Below, piece after piece: positions 37,987 to 47,241 of a stretch of 64,000 nt of DNA; positions within the stretch are counted from its first letter, which is position 1; every line of letters begins with the position of its first letter. The translations under genes and the position numbers were made by a program. The notes under the pieces were generated by a model. That model made no database searches. It was not told where the DNA came from and was given only the letters and a program-made list of their open reading frames with translations. This DNA comes from Persicimonas caeni (lineage in GTDB: Bacteria > Myxococcota_A > Bradymonadia > Bradymonadales > Bradymonadaceae): positions 682,001 to 746,000 of the forward strand of contig NZ_CP041186.1 of NCBI RefSeq assembly GCF_006517175.1. The letters run 5' to 3'.

Positions 37987-39192
37987 ATGAAGGGTAGCAC
38001 CATCCGACAACGCCGAATCACCTCGCTCCTCACCGCCATGGCTGTGTGCTTTAGCGTCACAGCCATCGTCGCCCCTCCCTCGCCTTTTGTGGGCGAGGCG
38101 ACTGCGCAGTCGAAGGCCGATATCGAGCAGGCCAAAAAGCGATTCCGCGCAGGCAAGAAGTTCTACGGCGAGGAGAAGTTCTTGGAGGCCGCGCAAGCGT
38201 TCTACGAGGCCTACGAACTCTCGGGGCGAAGCGAGTTGCTCTACAATGTCGGACGCTCCTACTGGAAAGCCAAAGAGCTCAAGAAGGCCGAGAAGTTCTT
38301 GCAGCAGTACCTCAACGAACTTCCCGACGCGCCTAACGCCGACGAAGTCGTCGAGTCGATTATCCAAATCCAAGAGGAAATGGCCGCGCAGATGGCCAAC
38401 GTGGAGGTCAAAGCCTCGCGAGCGGGCGTCGACATTGTGGTCGACAAAGAGCCCGAACCACGCTGCCAGACGCCGTGCACCGTTTCACTGCTGCCCGGCG
38501 AACACACGTTGACCGCTCGCCTGGACGGCATGAAGCCGATCACGCGCACGATCACCATCGAGGCCGAGCAACAATCGAGCGTGCATTTCGATCTACCTGG
38601 CCGTCTGCAGATATCGACGGACCAACGCACGGGCACCGTCAGCGTGCCGGGCGTCGGTCAATTCTCACTGCCTCTCTCGCAGCCAATCGCCCTGCCTGCC
38701 GGCACGCACACGGTCACCGTCGCCGGTGAAGATGCGCGCTGGTCTGGCGACATCGAGGTCGTGGGCGGCGATGTCACGCGCATCCTCGTTCCGCTCGGCG
38801 GAATCGACGGCGGCGCCGGTGACATCAACCTGCTGCGCACGGCTTCCTACGGCCTTGTGGGGGCCTCGGCAGGCTTCCTTGTCGGCGGCATTGTTTTGGG
38901 AATGCAAGCCAGCGATGCCCACGCCGCGCTCGACAGCCAACAGAAGGCACTGGGCGGCGTCGACCCCGACTTGGTCGAACGCGGTCAGAGCGCGCAATCT
39001 GGCGCCAACTGGATGTATGCACTCAGCGCCGTCTCCCTGGCATCGGGAGCCGGGCTCTTCGCTTGGGATTTGTACGGAGGGGGGTCTTCACAAGAGGAAG
39101 AAATCCCGCCGTCGAAGCCGAGCCCCAGCCCGAAGCAAGACAACGAGCCTGGAGAAGGCGACGATGACTTGCTCGGAATTGGCTCGAACTAA
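37987..39192 (+). CDS. Envelope protein with TPR and PEGA domains
   Basis: A signal sequence or N-terminal anchor (about residues 10-40, ending EATAQ) is followed by a TPR pair (about 42-120; FYEAYELSGRSELLYNVGRS), a PEGA domain (about 138-200; TPCTVSLLPGEHTLTARLDG), a second PEGA-like beta domain, and two hydrophobic segments (about 280-300 and 340-362) before an acidic tail. The arrangement matches myxobacterial TPR-PEGA membrane proteins of unknown job. It follows the PEGA kinase by 21 bp and is likely in its operon, so it may be a partner or substrate. Confidence 0.88.
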   Translation: MKGSTIRQRRITSLLTAMAVCFSVTAIVAPPSPFVGEATAQSKADIEQAKKRFRAGKKFYGEEKFLEAAQAFYEAYELSGRSELLYNVGRSYWKAKELKKAEKFLQQYLNELPDAPNADEVVESIIQIQEEMAAQMANVEVKASRAGVDIVVDKEPEPRCQTPCTVSLLPGEHTLTARLDGMKPITRTITIEAEQQSSVHFDLPGRLQISTDQRTGTVSVPGVGQFSLPLSQPIALPAGTHTVTVAGEDARWSGDIEVVGGDVTRILVPLGGIDGGAGDINLLRTASYGLVGASAGFLVGGIVLGMQASDAHAALDSQQKALGGVDPDLVERGQSAQSGANWMYALSAVSLASGAGLFAWDLYGGGSSQEEEIPPSKPSPSPKQDNEPGEGDDDLLGIGSN

Positions 39193-39204
39193 GTACAGCC
39201 GTAC

Positions 39205-39525
39205 TCACAGTACAAAACGCGCGGCGTCCAACTCGCGAAAGCCTGCGTAGATCTCCAACACGCTCTCGGCGTCGCTGACCTCGACTGAGACCGTCACCGA
39301 CAGGTGCTTGCCTCCAGAACTCTCACGCGTCGACACGTCCGGTTCGGCGCCATCACCCAGCGTTTCATTGACCACTCGCACCACGCTCTCGAGAAACTCG
39401 TCGGAGTTGGTCCCGATCACTTTGAACGTGTAGGGTCCGGGAAAGGAATGAACTTCATTGAGGCGGTCGAGCAGCATTGAGCGTTTCGTCATGTTGTTTT
39501 TCTCGATGCTAGAGCTTGAGTCCAT
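39205..39525 (-). CDS. DUF493 (YbeD-like) protein
   Basis: Small ACT-like fold protein. The family core F-P-G-P-Y-T-F-K-V-I-G is present, followed by the usual S-x-x-x-x-Y-x-S-V-T-V strand (LSVTVSVEVSDAESVLEIY). E. coli YbeD is 87 residues; starts at 39525 (106 residues) and 39492 (95 residues) both fit, and the frame to 39786 is not coding. It is transcribed divergently from maf. The physiological role of the family is not settled. Confidence 0.85.
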   Translation of the reverse strand: MDSSSSIEKNNMTKRSMLLDRLNEVHSFPGPYTFKVIGTNSDEFLESVVRVVNETLGDGAEPDVSTRESSGGKHLSVTVSVEVSDAESVLEIYAGFRELDAARFVL

Positions 39526-39593
39526 AAGTTTCCGCCGAGCATACCCGACGGGGCTGCCACAACAAGTAACATAAACTCTGGAGCAAAAAACAC

Positions 39594-40190
39594 ATGGGCC
39601 TTTCGCTTGTCCTCGCCTCCGGTTCACCCTACAAACGCCAGCTGATGGAGCGCCTCGGGCTGGCCTTCGAAACCTTGTCGGCCGACGTCGACGAATCGTC
39701 GCTCGCCGACGAAGCTCCCGAAGAAACGGCGCGCCGCCTCGCCCACGCCAAGGCAAAGGCCGTGGCCGCCGAGCGCCCCGAAGCATGGGTCTTGGGCGCC
39801 GACCAGGTCATCGCCCTCGACGGGCGCCGGTTCAGCAAGCCAGGAAGCGACGAGGGCGCACGACGCCAACTCGCCGCGCTCAGCGGAAAGACCCACCGGC
39901 TGATTACCTCCGTGGCCCTGCTGACGCCCGACGAGGAGCTGTTCGAGTCGACGGCCGAGTACCAGATGCAGATGCGCCCGTTGAGCGAGGCGGAGATTGC
40001 CGCCTATGTCGCCGAAGACACCCCCACGGACTGCGCCGGCGCCTACAAAATCGAGGCTGGCGGAATCCGACTCTTTCGCGCACTGCGAGGCGACGACTAT
40101 ACCGCCATCGTCGGCCTCCCGCTGACCCACGTTTGGCACCTCCTCGAGCAGGCGAAGTTTTTCGAAGCATATGACGCAAACACTCAGTAA
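39594..40190 (+). CDS. maf: Maf family nucleotide pyrophosphatase
   Basis: House-cleaning enzyme that hydrolyses non-canonical or modified NTPs to NMP and pyrophosphate. The N-terminal SGSPYKRQLME loop, the ADVDE motif, the LGADQV catalytic stretch and the closing DDYTAIVGLPL are seen. DQ rather than DT in the catalytic stretch, and SPYKR rather than SPRR, point to the YceF-like branch (7-methyl-GTP specificity is known there). The 3' end overlaps the next gene by 20 bp, so the two are co-transcribed. Confidence 0.93.
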   Translation: MGLSLVLASGSPYKRQLMERLGLAFETLSADVDESSLADEAPEETARRLAHAKAKAVAAERPEAWVLGADQVIALDGRRFSKPGSDEGARRQLAALSGKTHRLITSVALLTPDEELFESTAEYQMQMRPLSEAEIAAYVAEDTPTDCAGAYKIEAGGIRLFRALRGDDYTAIVGLPLTHVWHLLEQAKFFEAYDANTQ

Positions 40191-41112
40191 TTCCGACGCG
40201 TTCGCGCGCTACCGGCCGATCATCGACGACTGGGAGGCGTTCTGTGATGCGCTAAAGCGCCCCCTGCCGACATGCGTGTGGACGAACACGTTGCGCACCA
40301 CGCCCGAGCGCTTGGCCGAGTGGATGCGCGCCGGCGGCTTCGACCCCGAGCCGCTCACGTGGTATCCGGGCGCCTTCAAGCTGGCGCACGACATCAGCCC
40401 GGGCAACCGGCTGGAGTACGTCGCCGGGTTGTACCACGTCCAAGAGGAGGTCTCGCTGGTGCCGCCGGCGCTCATGCATGTCACCGCCGACGAGCGCGTG
40501 CTCGATCTGTGCGCCGCTCCGGGCAACAAGACCGCCCAGCTCGCTGTGGCGATGCAAAACCGCGGCACTCTCGTGGCCAACGACCGCAACGTCTACCGCC
40601 TGCGCGCCCTGCGCCGGGTCATCGACCGGCTCGGGGTGGCCAACACCAGTGTGACGGCCTATGATGGAGCGAACTATCCGCGCGAGAGCGGCGAGTTCGA
40701 TAAGGTGCTCGTCGACGCCCCCTGCAGTTGCGAGGGAACCTCGCGCAAGAACCCCGAGGTGGTCCACGCGTCGTCGGTCGACTATTTTAATCGCCTTTCG
40801 GGCACCCAACGTGCCCTGCTTCGCCAAGCGGTGCGACGCTGCCGAAAGGGAGGCCTCATCGTCTACTCGACGTGCACGTATGCGCCTGAAGAAAACGAAC
40901 TGGTCGTCGACGACCTGCTCGAAGAGTTCGGCGCGCACGCCTTGAGGCTTCTGCCTGCGCGCATCGACGGGCTGGCATCCTCGCCGGGCATCACCCGGTG
41001 GGACGGGCGTCAATTGTCTGAAGAGTTGACCCGAACTATGCGCCTTTGGCCGCATCAAAACGACACGGGCGGCTTCTTCGTCGCGCTGCTCGAAAAGACC
41101 GCCGAGGTATGA
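40171..41112 (+). CDS. RsmB/Sun-type RNA cytosine-C5 methyltransferase
   Basis: SAM-dependent methyltransferase of the NOL1/NOP2/Sun family. The SAM-binding motif LDLCAAPGNKTAQLA, the catalytic VDAPCSCEGTSRKNP and the second cysteine motif YSTCTYAPEENE are all present, so both catalytic Cys residues are retained. The N-terminal half begins with the RsmF-like region (about residues 25-95). The 313-residue length lacks the C-terminal RNA-binding domain found in RsmF, which may be the separate protein encoded next. Substrate (rRNA or tRNA position) is not determined. Confidence 0.93.
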   Translation: MTQTLSNSDAFARYRPIIDDWEAFCDALKRPLPTCVWTNTLRTTPERLAEWMRAGGFDPEPLTWYPGAFKLAHDISPGNRLEYVAGLYHVQEEVSLVPPALMHVTADERVLDLCAAPGNKTAQLAVAMQNRGTLVANDRNVYRLRALRRVIDRLGVANTSVTAYDGANYPRESGEFDKVLVDAPCSCEGTSRKNPEVVHASSVDYFNRLSGTQRALLRQAVRRCRKGGLIVYSTCTYAPEENELVVDDLLEEFGAHALRLLPARIDGLASSPGITRWDGRQLSEELTRTMRLWPHQNDTGGFFVALLEKTAEV

Positions 41113-41113
41113 T

Positions 41114-41653
41114 GTGAGTGACCTCGAAAAAGACGCCTCCGCGACCGAATCCACCCGCGAGGTGCTGGAGCGCCTCGTCGAGTTCGTCGACCGCGATCCG
41201 TGGCTGACGCTCGTCGAAGAACGCTTTGGAATCTCGAAGACAGCCTTCGACGCCTATTTTGTGGTGCGCCCGAACAAGAGGGGCTTGAACTTGGTGCTGC
41301 GCGACCATCGGCCGCCCGAGCGGCCCGAGCCGCAGATCATCGGCATGAGCTTCCTGCGCACGCGCATGCGGTTTCCGAAGCTGACCACCGCGGCGGCGAT
41401 GACATTTGGGCCACTGGCCACGCGCAATGTCGTGGCCCTCGAACAATCGCAGGCCGATCAATTCTTGAGCCGCGAGCCCTTCGAGTTGAGTGCCGCGCAG
41501 GCACAAATGTGCACCGACACCGGTTATGTACTGGTGCGTATCGAAGACGTCTTCATGGGCGTCGGACTCTATCGCGCCGAAAAGGGCACGGTACAGAGCC
41601 TGCTGCCCAAGGCGTGGACGTTGGCCGACGACGAGTCGGCCTTCGAGAACTGA
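41114..41653 (+). CDS. Small protein beside RNA methyltransferase, possible PUA-like partner
   Basis: No firm family. The GTG start at 41114 follows the methyltransferase stop by one base, a sign of coupled translation. Residues 90-160 (TFGPLATRNVVALEQSQA, then GYVLVRIEDVFMGVGLYR) resemble the PUA-like C-terminal domain of RsmF-type enzymes. The sequence could thus supply the RNA-binding part missing from the upstream enzyme; this is inference from pattern only. It is soluble, with no signal or membrane segment. Confidence 0.75.
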   Translation: MSDLEKDASATESTREVLERLVEFVDRDPWLTLVEERFGISKTAFDAYFVVRPNKRGLNLVLRDHRPPERPEPQIIGMSFLRTRMRFPKLTTAAAMTFGPLATRNVVALEQSQADQFLSREPFELSAAQAQMCTDTGYVLVRIEDVFMGVGLYRAEKGTVQSLLPKAWTLADDESAFEN

Positions 41654-41666
41654 GTTGGTTTTAGTG

Positions 41667-44600
41667 ATGAACCGTCCCGTGGAAAATGACCACTCATTCG
41701 AGCTGACCGAACGCTACGAGCTCATCCGCACGGTCGGACGTGGGCTGATGGGGGTGGTCTTCGAGGTGCTCGATCGGGAGACGGGCCAGGCGGTGGCCGC
41801 CAAGCTGCTGACGCATGTGCAGCCCGTCGACCCGGATCGGTTTCGCCGCGTCTTCGAGGCGGTCGGCCGCCTCGATCACCCCCACCTGGCACGGCCCTTC
41901 CAACTCATCGAGCACGACTCGTCCGACTATTTCGTCGAGCAGTTCATCGACGGCAGCGACCTGCTCACTTACCTGCGCCAGCCGCCGACCTCCGAGGAAC
42001 TCGAGGCGCTACAAAACCGCGAGGCGCAGGCAGAAGAAGGGCTCACCGACACCGACGAGATTCCTCCGAGCGGGCCTATCGAGCTCGACCCGGACTTCGA
42101 CCCCGAGACAGGCGAGACCAGCGGCGAAACTCCGTCGGCGCACGCGGAGGATGAATCGGAAGACTCCATCGAGTTGATTCCGCCGACCCAGAAGGCCGAG
42201 TCAGCCGGCCACACGGTCGAGCTCGTCGACATGATCGACGAAGCTTCGATGACCGGCGACGAAGGTTCGGCCGCCGAGATCATCGAGCAAATCGCCTCGG
42301 AGAGCTCGGAGGTCCAGGGGCAGACGCTCGATCTCGTACTGCTGCGCCTCGAGCGCGTCCTGCCCCAGCTCGTCGATGCGCTCGAGCATCTGCACCGGTT
42401 CCGAAAGCAACACGGCAACCTCAAGCCGACTAATATCCTCGTCGACCGCAGCGGTCGCTGTCTGCTGACCGACTATGGGCTTCTCCAGGAGCTGGAGTTG
42501 CTCGACACGGACGAGCCCCCTACCGCGGTGCCCGTCGACGATGACGAGGTGAGCTCGGACGAGACGGTCGCCGGCGTGGTCGTCGCCCCCGGCCCACCTT
42601 CCGAAGACGCCCTCGCCACGGCCTACGCCTATCGAGCCCCAGAGACGCTCCCGCTCGACGAGGCGAGCCCCCGTGGCGATCTCTATGCCCTGGGCTGTGT
42701 GCTCTTTGAAGCCATCAGCGGGCGGCGCCCCTTCGACGGCAGTCCCGAAGAGATTCGACAACAGCAGTTGGAGTCGGAGCCCGCCTCGCTCTCCGAGATC
42801 GAGCCGCATTGCCCCGCTTCCTGGGCTGACCTCATCCATGGCCTGCTCGACAAGCAACCTGCACGTCGCCCATCGCTGGCCGACGTGCGCGACCTGGTCG
42901 AGTACTCCGAGTCGTACGCGGTGGGCATTCCACCGTCGGCGGTGCCCGAACAAGAGTTCTTCTTCGGGCGCTCCGAGCTCGTCGACGACATCTTGGCCGA
43001 GGCCAAGCACTGCTATCAGCGAAAGCGCCTGGGGGTCTCGATCTTGCGGGGACCGGCGGGCGTGGGCAAGACCGCCATTTCGCAGGCCGTCTCGTATATG
43101 GCCTCGCGCCGAGGCTGGTTGGTGCTGACCGGCAAATGCTACAACCGCGAGTCGCTCATCTATCAGGGGTGGGACGAAATCGCGGCCCAGCTGGCCAACA
43201 TCTTTCAGGAGCTGCCCGAAGAGCTTCGCGCCAAGGCCGACGCGTGCCGTCGCCAGGCGTCCTCGCTCTTTCCGATTCTTCGCTTCGAGGACGACCCGCC
43301 GCCGCGCGACATCTCCCGGCTCGAGGCCATCGACAGTTTTCGCAACCTGCTGCGTCGCCTGTCGAGCCAGCGCCCTCTTTTGCTGCTCATGGACGACCTG
43401 CACTGGGCGAGCTGGGACACCTCGGCGCTGCTACTCGATCTGATCGGCGAGCCGCACGGGCTTCGCTGCACCGTGTTGGGCACGTGGCTCGACGACCAGG
43501 CCGACGAGCATCACCCTCTGCTCGAGTGGATCGACACCGCCCCCGCCTCGGTACGATGGCTGGAGGTGACCGGATTCTCGAAAGACGAAGCGCGCGAATA
43601 TGTCATCTCGGCCGGCTCGCACCTGTCACTGCAGGACCAGCGCCGCGTCCTCAAGCGTGGCGAGTTCAACCCTCTTTTGCTCGAGGAGTTGATTCACGAG
43701 ACCCGCTCGGCTGCGCCCGACGACGAAGAGTCCACCGCGCAACAACTCGTGCCCGACGAAGGCGCGCCGGTGACCGAGAAGCTCACCGAGGTGCTCGAGA
43801 GCCGCATCGAAGCGCTGTCCAGACGCGAGCGCTTTGTGCTCGAGGTACTCTCGGTCGCCTCCATCCCGCTGCCAGGCGCGATCATCTCGACGATCCTCGA
43901 CGAGGAATTCCACAGCGCAAAGTCGGTCGAAAACACAGCGCGCGATTCCATCAACCGCCTCCTCGAGACCCGCTTCATCGAAGCGGTCGAGTCGCACCAC
44001 TGGGACATTGCCTACACCGTCTCACACAACATCTACCGCAGCCTCATCTTGGGTAAACTGCGCGACCAGCGCTACGCCCATCTTTGCGGCCGCATCGCCG
44101 ACGGGGTGCGGCGCTGCTGGCCGGCAGCCGAAGAGTTGCGCTTCGAGTATCTGCTGCGCGCCGGACAAAACCGCGATGCGGCCGATTCTGCGATCCGCGC
44201 GGCGTCTGCCGCCGAGGCGCGCTTCGCCTACAATCGTGCGGCCAAGCTGTGGCGTTGGCTCAGCGATCACGCCGGGCTGACCAGCCTGTCGCCCGATACC
44301 GACCCCGTCGCCGAGCATGCGCGCTTGGAATTCTTGGCCCACCGGTACGCCGATGCGGCGAGCCTTTACCATGAGGCCGCCGGAAACGTCGAACCGAGCC
44401 TGCGTCGGGCCACGCTGCTCAGGCAGGAGTGTGAAGCCAGCGTGCGCGCCGCCTACCATCCCCAGGCGCGTGAGGCGCTCGACCGGGCATTGTCCACCGT
44501 GGGCGAGAATTACTTTCGTGGCGGGCTCTTCTCGCGGCTCGCCGAGGTCAAAGATCGCGCCGTGGCGGCGACCAGTCGCTGGTCCGACGACATCAGCGAG

Positions 44601-45827
44601 GCATCCGTCGACGCCGCCGATGACGCCGAGTCGATGCGCGCCGACATCTACCGGCTCGCCCTCGATATGGCCGACCTGCTCGACCCGGCCAAAGTCGAGC
44701 CCATTCGCACTCGCCTGGCGGTCTTGGCCGAGAAGACCGGCGACGCCCAGTTGATGGGCCTCGACCGGCTCTTTCTGGCCGGCCACACCTCCGAGCAGGC
44801 GCCCTCGCGCAAGCACCAGCGCATCCTGCAGTGGCTCGGCGACGCCGCCACCCTCTTCGAGCAGGCCGCCGATTGGGAGATGCGCGGGCTGACCGAGATC
44901 GCCATGGCCAACCAGTATCGGCTCGTCGGCGAGTTCGAGCGCAGCGAGGAACGCCTGGTCATGGCGGCCAAATACTTTCGTAGCTCGGCCAAGTCCGAGT
45001 TGCGCCAACGCTACCTACTCAAGTTGAAGTACGCCGACCTGTTGCTCGCCAAGGGGCAACTCGACGATGCCGAGTGGGTGGGCCGACAGCTCCTTCACTT
45101 TTGGCGCGCCGATCGTTACGTGGCGTTTCGTGGCTATCAAATCCTCATCCCCTGCTTTTTGTGCTCCGGACGCACCGCACTGGTCGAGCACCTGCTCGAG
45201 CAGTGCCGCAATCTGTTGGACAAGACGCCGACCAACGCGGCGAAGGTGTGGGTCGAGCGTATGAGCGCCCAGCTCAACATCGCACTCGGACGCCCGGAGG
45301 TCGCGGTGGGCCAGCTCGACGTGCTCACCGAGCAGGTGCATCACAGCCCGATGAACCGCGACCGTACCACCACGACGATGATCCGGCTCAGCCTCGGCCA
45401 AGCACTGGCGGCGCTGGCCGAGCGCGAACTCGCGCTCATCACGCATCGCTCGACCGAGACGCTGATACGCCTCAAATCGGTGGTGGGCAAACTGCAGAGC
45501 CATCGACAATCGACCCCGCTGGCCACTCGAGCCGCGATTTACCGACTGGTCGCGCGTTACGAGTTACTGCGCGGCAACGCCAAAAGGGCGCTGCGTGCTC
45601 TCGACCAGAGCGTCGATCTACTCGTCGCCTACGATAACCCCATCGAGCACGCCAAGTGCCTCGAGGCGCGCGGGGTGATCTACCGCGCCATGGAGAGCTT
45701 CGATGGGCCGGCGCTCGTCGACCAAGCACACGCCGTCTACGCGCACTTCGGCGCCCGCCTGCCGTTATTCATCGAAGGCTGGCCGGTCCCCTCCCGCTAT
45801 TCACGGTTGAACAAAGACGAAGATTGA
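41667..45827 (+). CDS. Pseudokinase-AAA ATPase-TPR signalling protein
   Basis: Start: ATG 41667, 14 bp after the preceding stop; the longer frame only shadows that gene. The kinase-like N-terminus has a glycine loop (VGRGLMGVVFE) and ATP lysine (AAKLL), but an acidic insert of about 120 residues splits the lobes. The catalytic loop reads HGNLKPTN at about residue 248 and the metal site reads TDYG at about 267, so the HRD aspartate is missing. An AAA/STAND ATPase follows: Walker A GPAGVGKTAIS at about 461, Walker B LLLLMDDLHWAS at about 573. TPR-like helices fill about 860-1386. Such proteins integrate signals, often with a sigma54 activator like the convergent gene at 45850. Same layout as the truncated gene at base 2. 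Confidence 0.9.
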   Translation: MNRPVENDHSFELTERYELIRTVGRGLMGVVFEVLDRETGQAVAAKLLTHVQPVDPDRFRRVFEAVGRLDHPHLARPFQLIEHDSSDYFVEQFIDGSDLLTYLRQPPTSEELEALQNREAQAEEGLTDTDEIPPSGPIELDPDFDPETGETSGETPSAHAEDESEDSIELIPPTQKAESAGHTVELVDMIDEASMTGDEGSAAEIIEQIASESSEVQGQTLDLVLLRLERVLPQLVDALEHLHRFRKQHGNLKPTNILVDRSGRCLLTDYGLLQELELLDTDEPPTAVPVDDDEVSSDETVAGVVVAPGPPSEDALATAYAYRAPETLPLDEASPRGDLYALGCVLFEAISGRRPFDGSPEEIRQQQLESEPASLSEIEPHCPASWADLIHGLLDKQPARRPSLADVRDLVEYSESYAVGIPPSAVPEQEFFFGRSELVDDILAEAKHCYQRKRLGVSILRGPAGVGKTAISQAVSYMASRRGWLVLTGKCYNRESLIYQGWDEIAAQLANIFQELPEELRAKADACRRQASSLFPILRFEDDPPPRDISRLEAIDSFRNLLRRLSSQRPLLLLMDDLHWASWDTSALLLDLIGEPHGLRCTVLGTWLDDQADEHHPLLEWIDTAPASVRWLEVTGFSKDEAREYVISAGSHLSLQDQRRVLKRGEFNPLLLEELIHETRSAAPDDEESTAQQLVPDEGAPVTEKLTEVLESRIEALSRRERFVLEVLSVASIPLPGAIISTILDEEFHSAKSVENTARDSINRLLETRFIEAVESHHWDIAYTVSHNIYRSLILGKLRDQRYAHLCGRIADGVRRCWPAAEELRFEYLLRAGQNRDAADSAIRAASAAEARFAYNRAAKLWRWLSDHAGLTSLSPDTDPVAEHARLEFLAHRYADAASLYHEAAGNVEPSLRRATLLRQECEASVRAAYHPQAREALDRALSTVGENYFRGGLFSRLAEVKDRAVAATSRWSDDISEASVDAADDAESMRADIYRLALDMADLLDPAKVEPIRTRLAVLAEKTGDAQLMGLDRLFLAGHTSEQAPSRKHQRILQWLGDAATLFEQAADWEMRGLTEIAMANQYRLVGEFERSEERLVMAAKYFRSSAKSELRQRYLLKLKYADLLLAKGQLDDAEWVGRQLLHFWRADRYVAFRGYQILIPCFLCSGRTALVEHLLEQCRNLLDKTPTNAAKVWVERMSAQLNIALGRPEVAVGQLDVLTEQVHHSPMNRDRTTTTMIRLSLGQALAALAERELALITHRSTETLIRLKSVVGKLQSHRQSTPLATRAAIYRLVARYELLRGNAKRALRALDQSVDLLVAYDNPIEHAKCLEARGVIYRAMESFDGPALVDQAHAVYAHFGARLPLFIEGWPVPSRYSRLNKDED

Positions 45828-45849
45828 CGACAACGACCCCCGCCGTCAC

Positions 45850-47241
45850 TCACTTCAGCTCGTGCTTCTTGAGCAACTCACGCATGTGGTAGCGCGTGAT
45901 GCCCGATTCGCGCGCCGACTTCGAGATATTACCGTCGTTCTTCTCGTAGATCCGGTCGAGATAAGCGTACTCGAATTGGTCGAGAAGGCGCTCCTTGGCC
46001 TCTTTGTACTCGAGCGTCAGGTCGACATGCAGCGACGCGGAGTCTTCGTCGTCCCCGGCGCTCATCTGTCGGGCGGGCGCACTCGCCATCGGCTTCTGGC
46101 CGGTGAGCTGCAGGTCGGAGCGCTCCACCGTCGAGCCCGAGCAGAGGCTGGCCGCACGCACGATCACGTTCTTGAGCTCGCGTACGTTGCCTGGCCAAGG
46201 GTGGGCCATCAACGCATCTCTGGCCTCGGCGGTCAGGCGCACACGCTGGCGGTCGGGCCGACGCTCGGCCACCTCGTCGAGAAAATGCTCGACCAAAAGC
46301 GGGATATCTTCGCGCCGCTCGCTGAGCGGGGGCAGATGCAACTGGATGACCGACAGGCGAAAGTAGAGGTCCTCGCGAAAAGTCCCCTCGTTGACCATCT
46401 GGCGCAGGTCCTTGTTGGTCGCGGCGACCACGCGACAATCGGAGCGAATGGTGCGCGCACCGCCGACACGCTTGAACTCGCGATTCTCGAGCACACGTAG
46501 CAGCTTGGGCTGCAGCGACAGGTCGAGCTCGCCGATTTCGTCGAGAAAGAGCGTGCCTCCCTCGGCCTGCTCGAAGGCCCCGGCGCGCTTTTCGTGCGCC
46601 CCTGTAAACGCCCCCTTTTCGTGACCAAAGACGTACGACTCCATCAAGTCACGCGGGATGGCCGAGCAGTCGAGCACCACGTACGGCTTCTTGCGCCGAC
46701 GCGAAGCATCGTGAATCGCGCGGGCGATACGCTCCTTTCCGGTGCCGGTCTGCCCTTCAATCAAGCAGGTCAACTCCGACGGCGCGACCTTCTCGAGGGT
46801 GGCAAAGACCTCGCGCATCGCCACCGACCGACCAATCACTCCCTGAAAGTGCTCGTCCGGGCTGAGCGGGATCTCGACGACCTCGTCGACCGGCTCGAGC
46901 TTCAGCGTCGTGTTGCCCGCCCGGAACGTGGCGTTGGGCGTCAGATAGACCTCACGAATGCGACACCCGCCCAGCTTGGTGCCGTTGGTCGAGCCACAAT
47001 CACGCAACAAAAAGCCCTCTTCCTCGGCGCGGATCTCGAAGTGCGTCGAACTGATCGACTTGTCCTTCAGAAGGATGTCGTTCACCGAGGCACGCCCCGC
47101 GTACACCTTGCTCTTGCTAATCTCGAAGCTCTTCCCCTCGTCGGCGCCCTCGAGGACCACCAACCGCCCCTTGCGCAGTTGACGCGACGTGGCGCGATCG
47201 TTGACGAAGACCGTGCGGATACCCATGTCCCCTTTAGCCAT
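45850..47241 (-). CDS. FHA-domain sigma54-dependent transcription activator
   Basis: An FHA domain (about residues 28-105; [20 protein letters not shown]) reads phosphothreonine, so a Ser/Thr kinase probably feeds it. The AAA+ domain (about 130-370) has Walker A GQTGTGKE, the sigma54-contact loop GAFTGA and Walker [14 protein letters not shown], all intact. A Fis-type helix-turn-helix (about 425-460; [20 protein letters not shown]) ends the protein. GAGGGTGG precedes the ATG at 47241. There is no receiver or PAS domain. It converges on the pseudokinase giant and is divergent from the megasynthase; it may control either, but I found no clear -24/-12 promoter. Confidence 0.95.
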   Translation of the reverse strand: MAKGDMGIRTVFVNDRATSRQLRKGRLVVLEGADEGKSFEISKSKVYAGRASVNDILLKDKSISSTHFEIRAEEEGFLLRDCGSTNGTKLGGCRIREVYLTPNATFRAGNTTLKLEPVDEVVEIPLSPDEHFQGVIGRSVAMREVFATLEKVAPSELTCLIEGQTGTGKERIARAIHDASRRRKKPYVVLDCSAIPRDLMESYVFGHEKGAFTGAHEKRAGAFEQAEGGTLFLDEIGELDLSLQPKLLRVLENREFKRVGGARTIRSDCRVVAATNKDLRQMVNEGTFREDLYFRLSVIQLHLPPLSERREDIPLLVEHFLDEVAERRPDRQRVRLTAEARDALMAHPWPGNVRELKNVIVRAASLCSGSTVERSDLQLTGQKPMASAPARQMSAGDDEDSASLHVDLTLEYKEAKERLLDQFEYAYLDRIYEKNDGNISKSARESGITRYHMRELLKKHELK

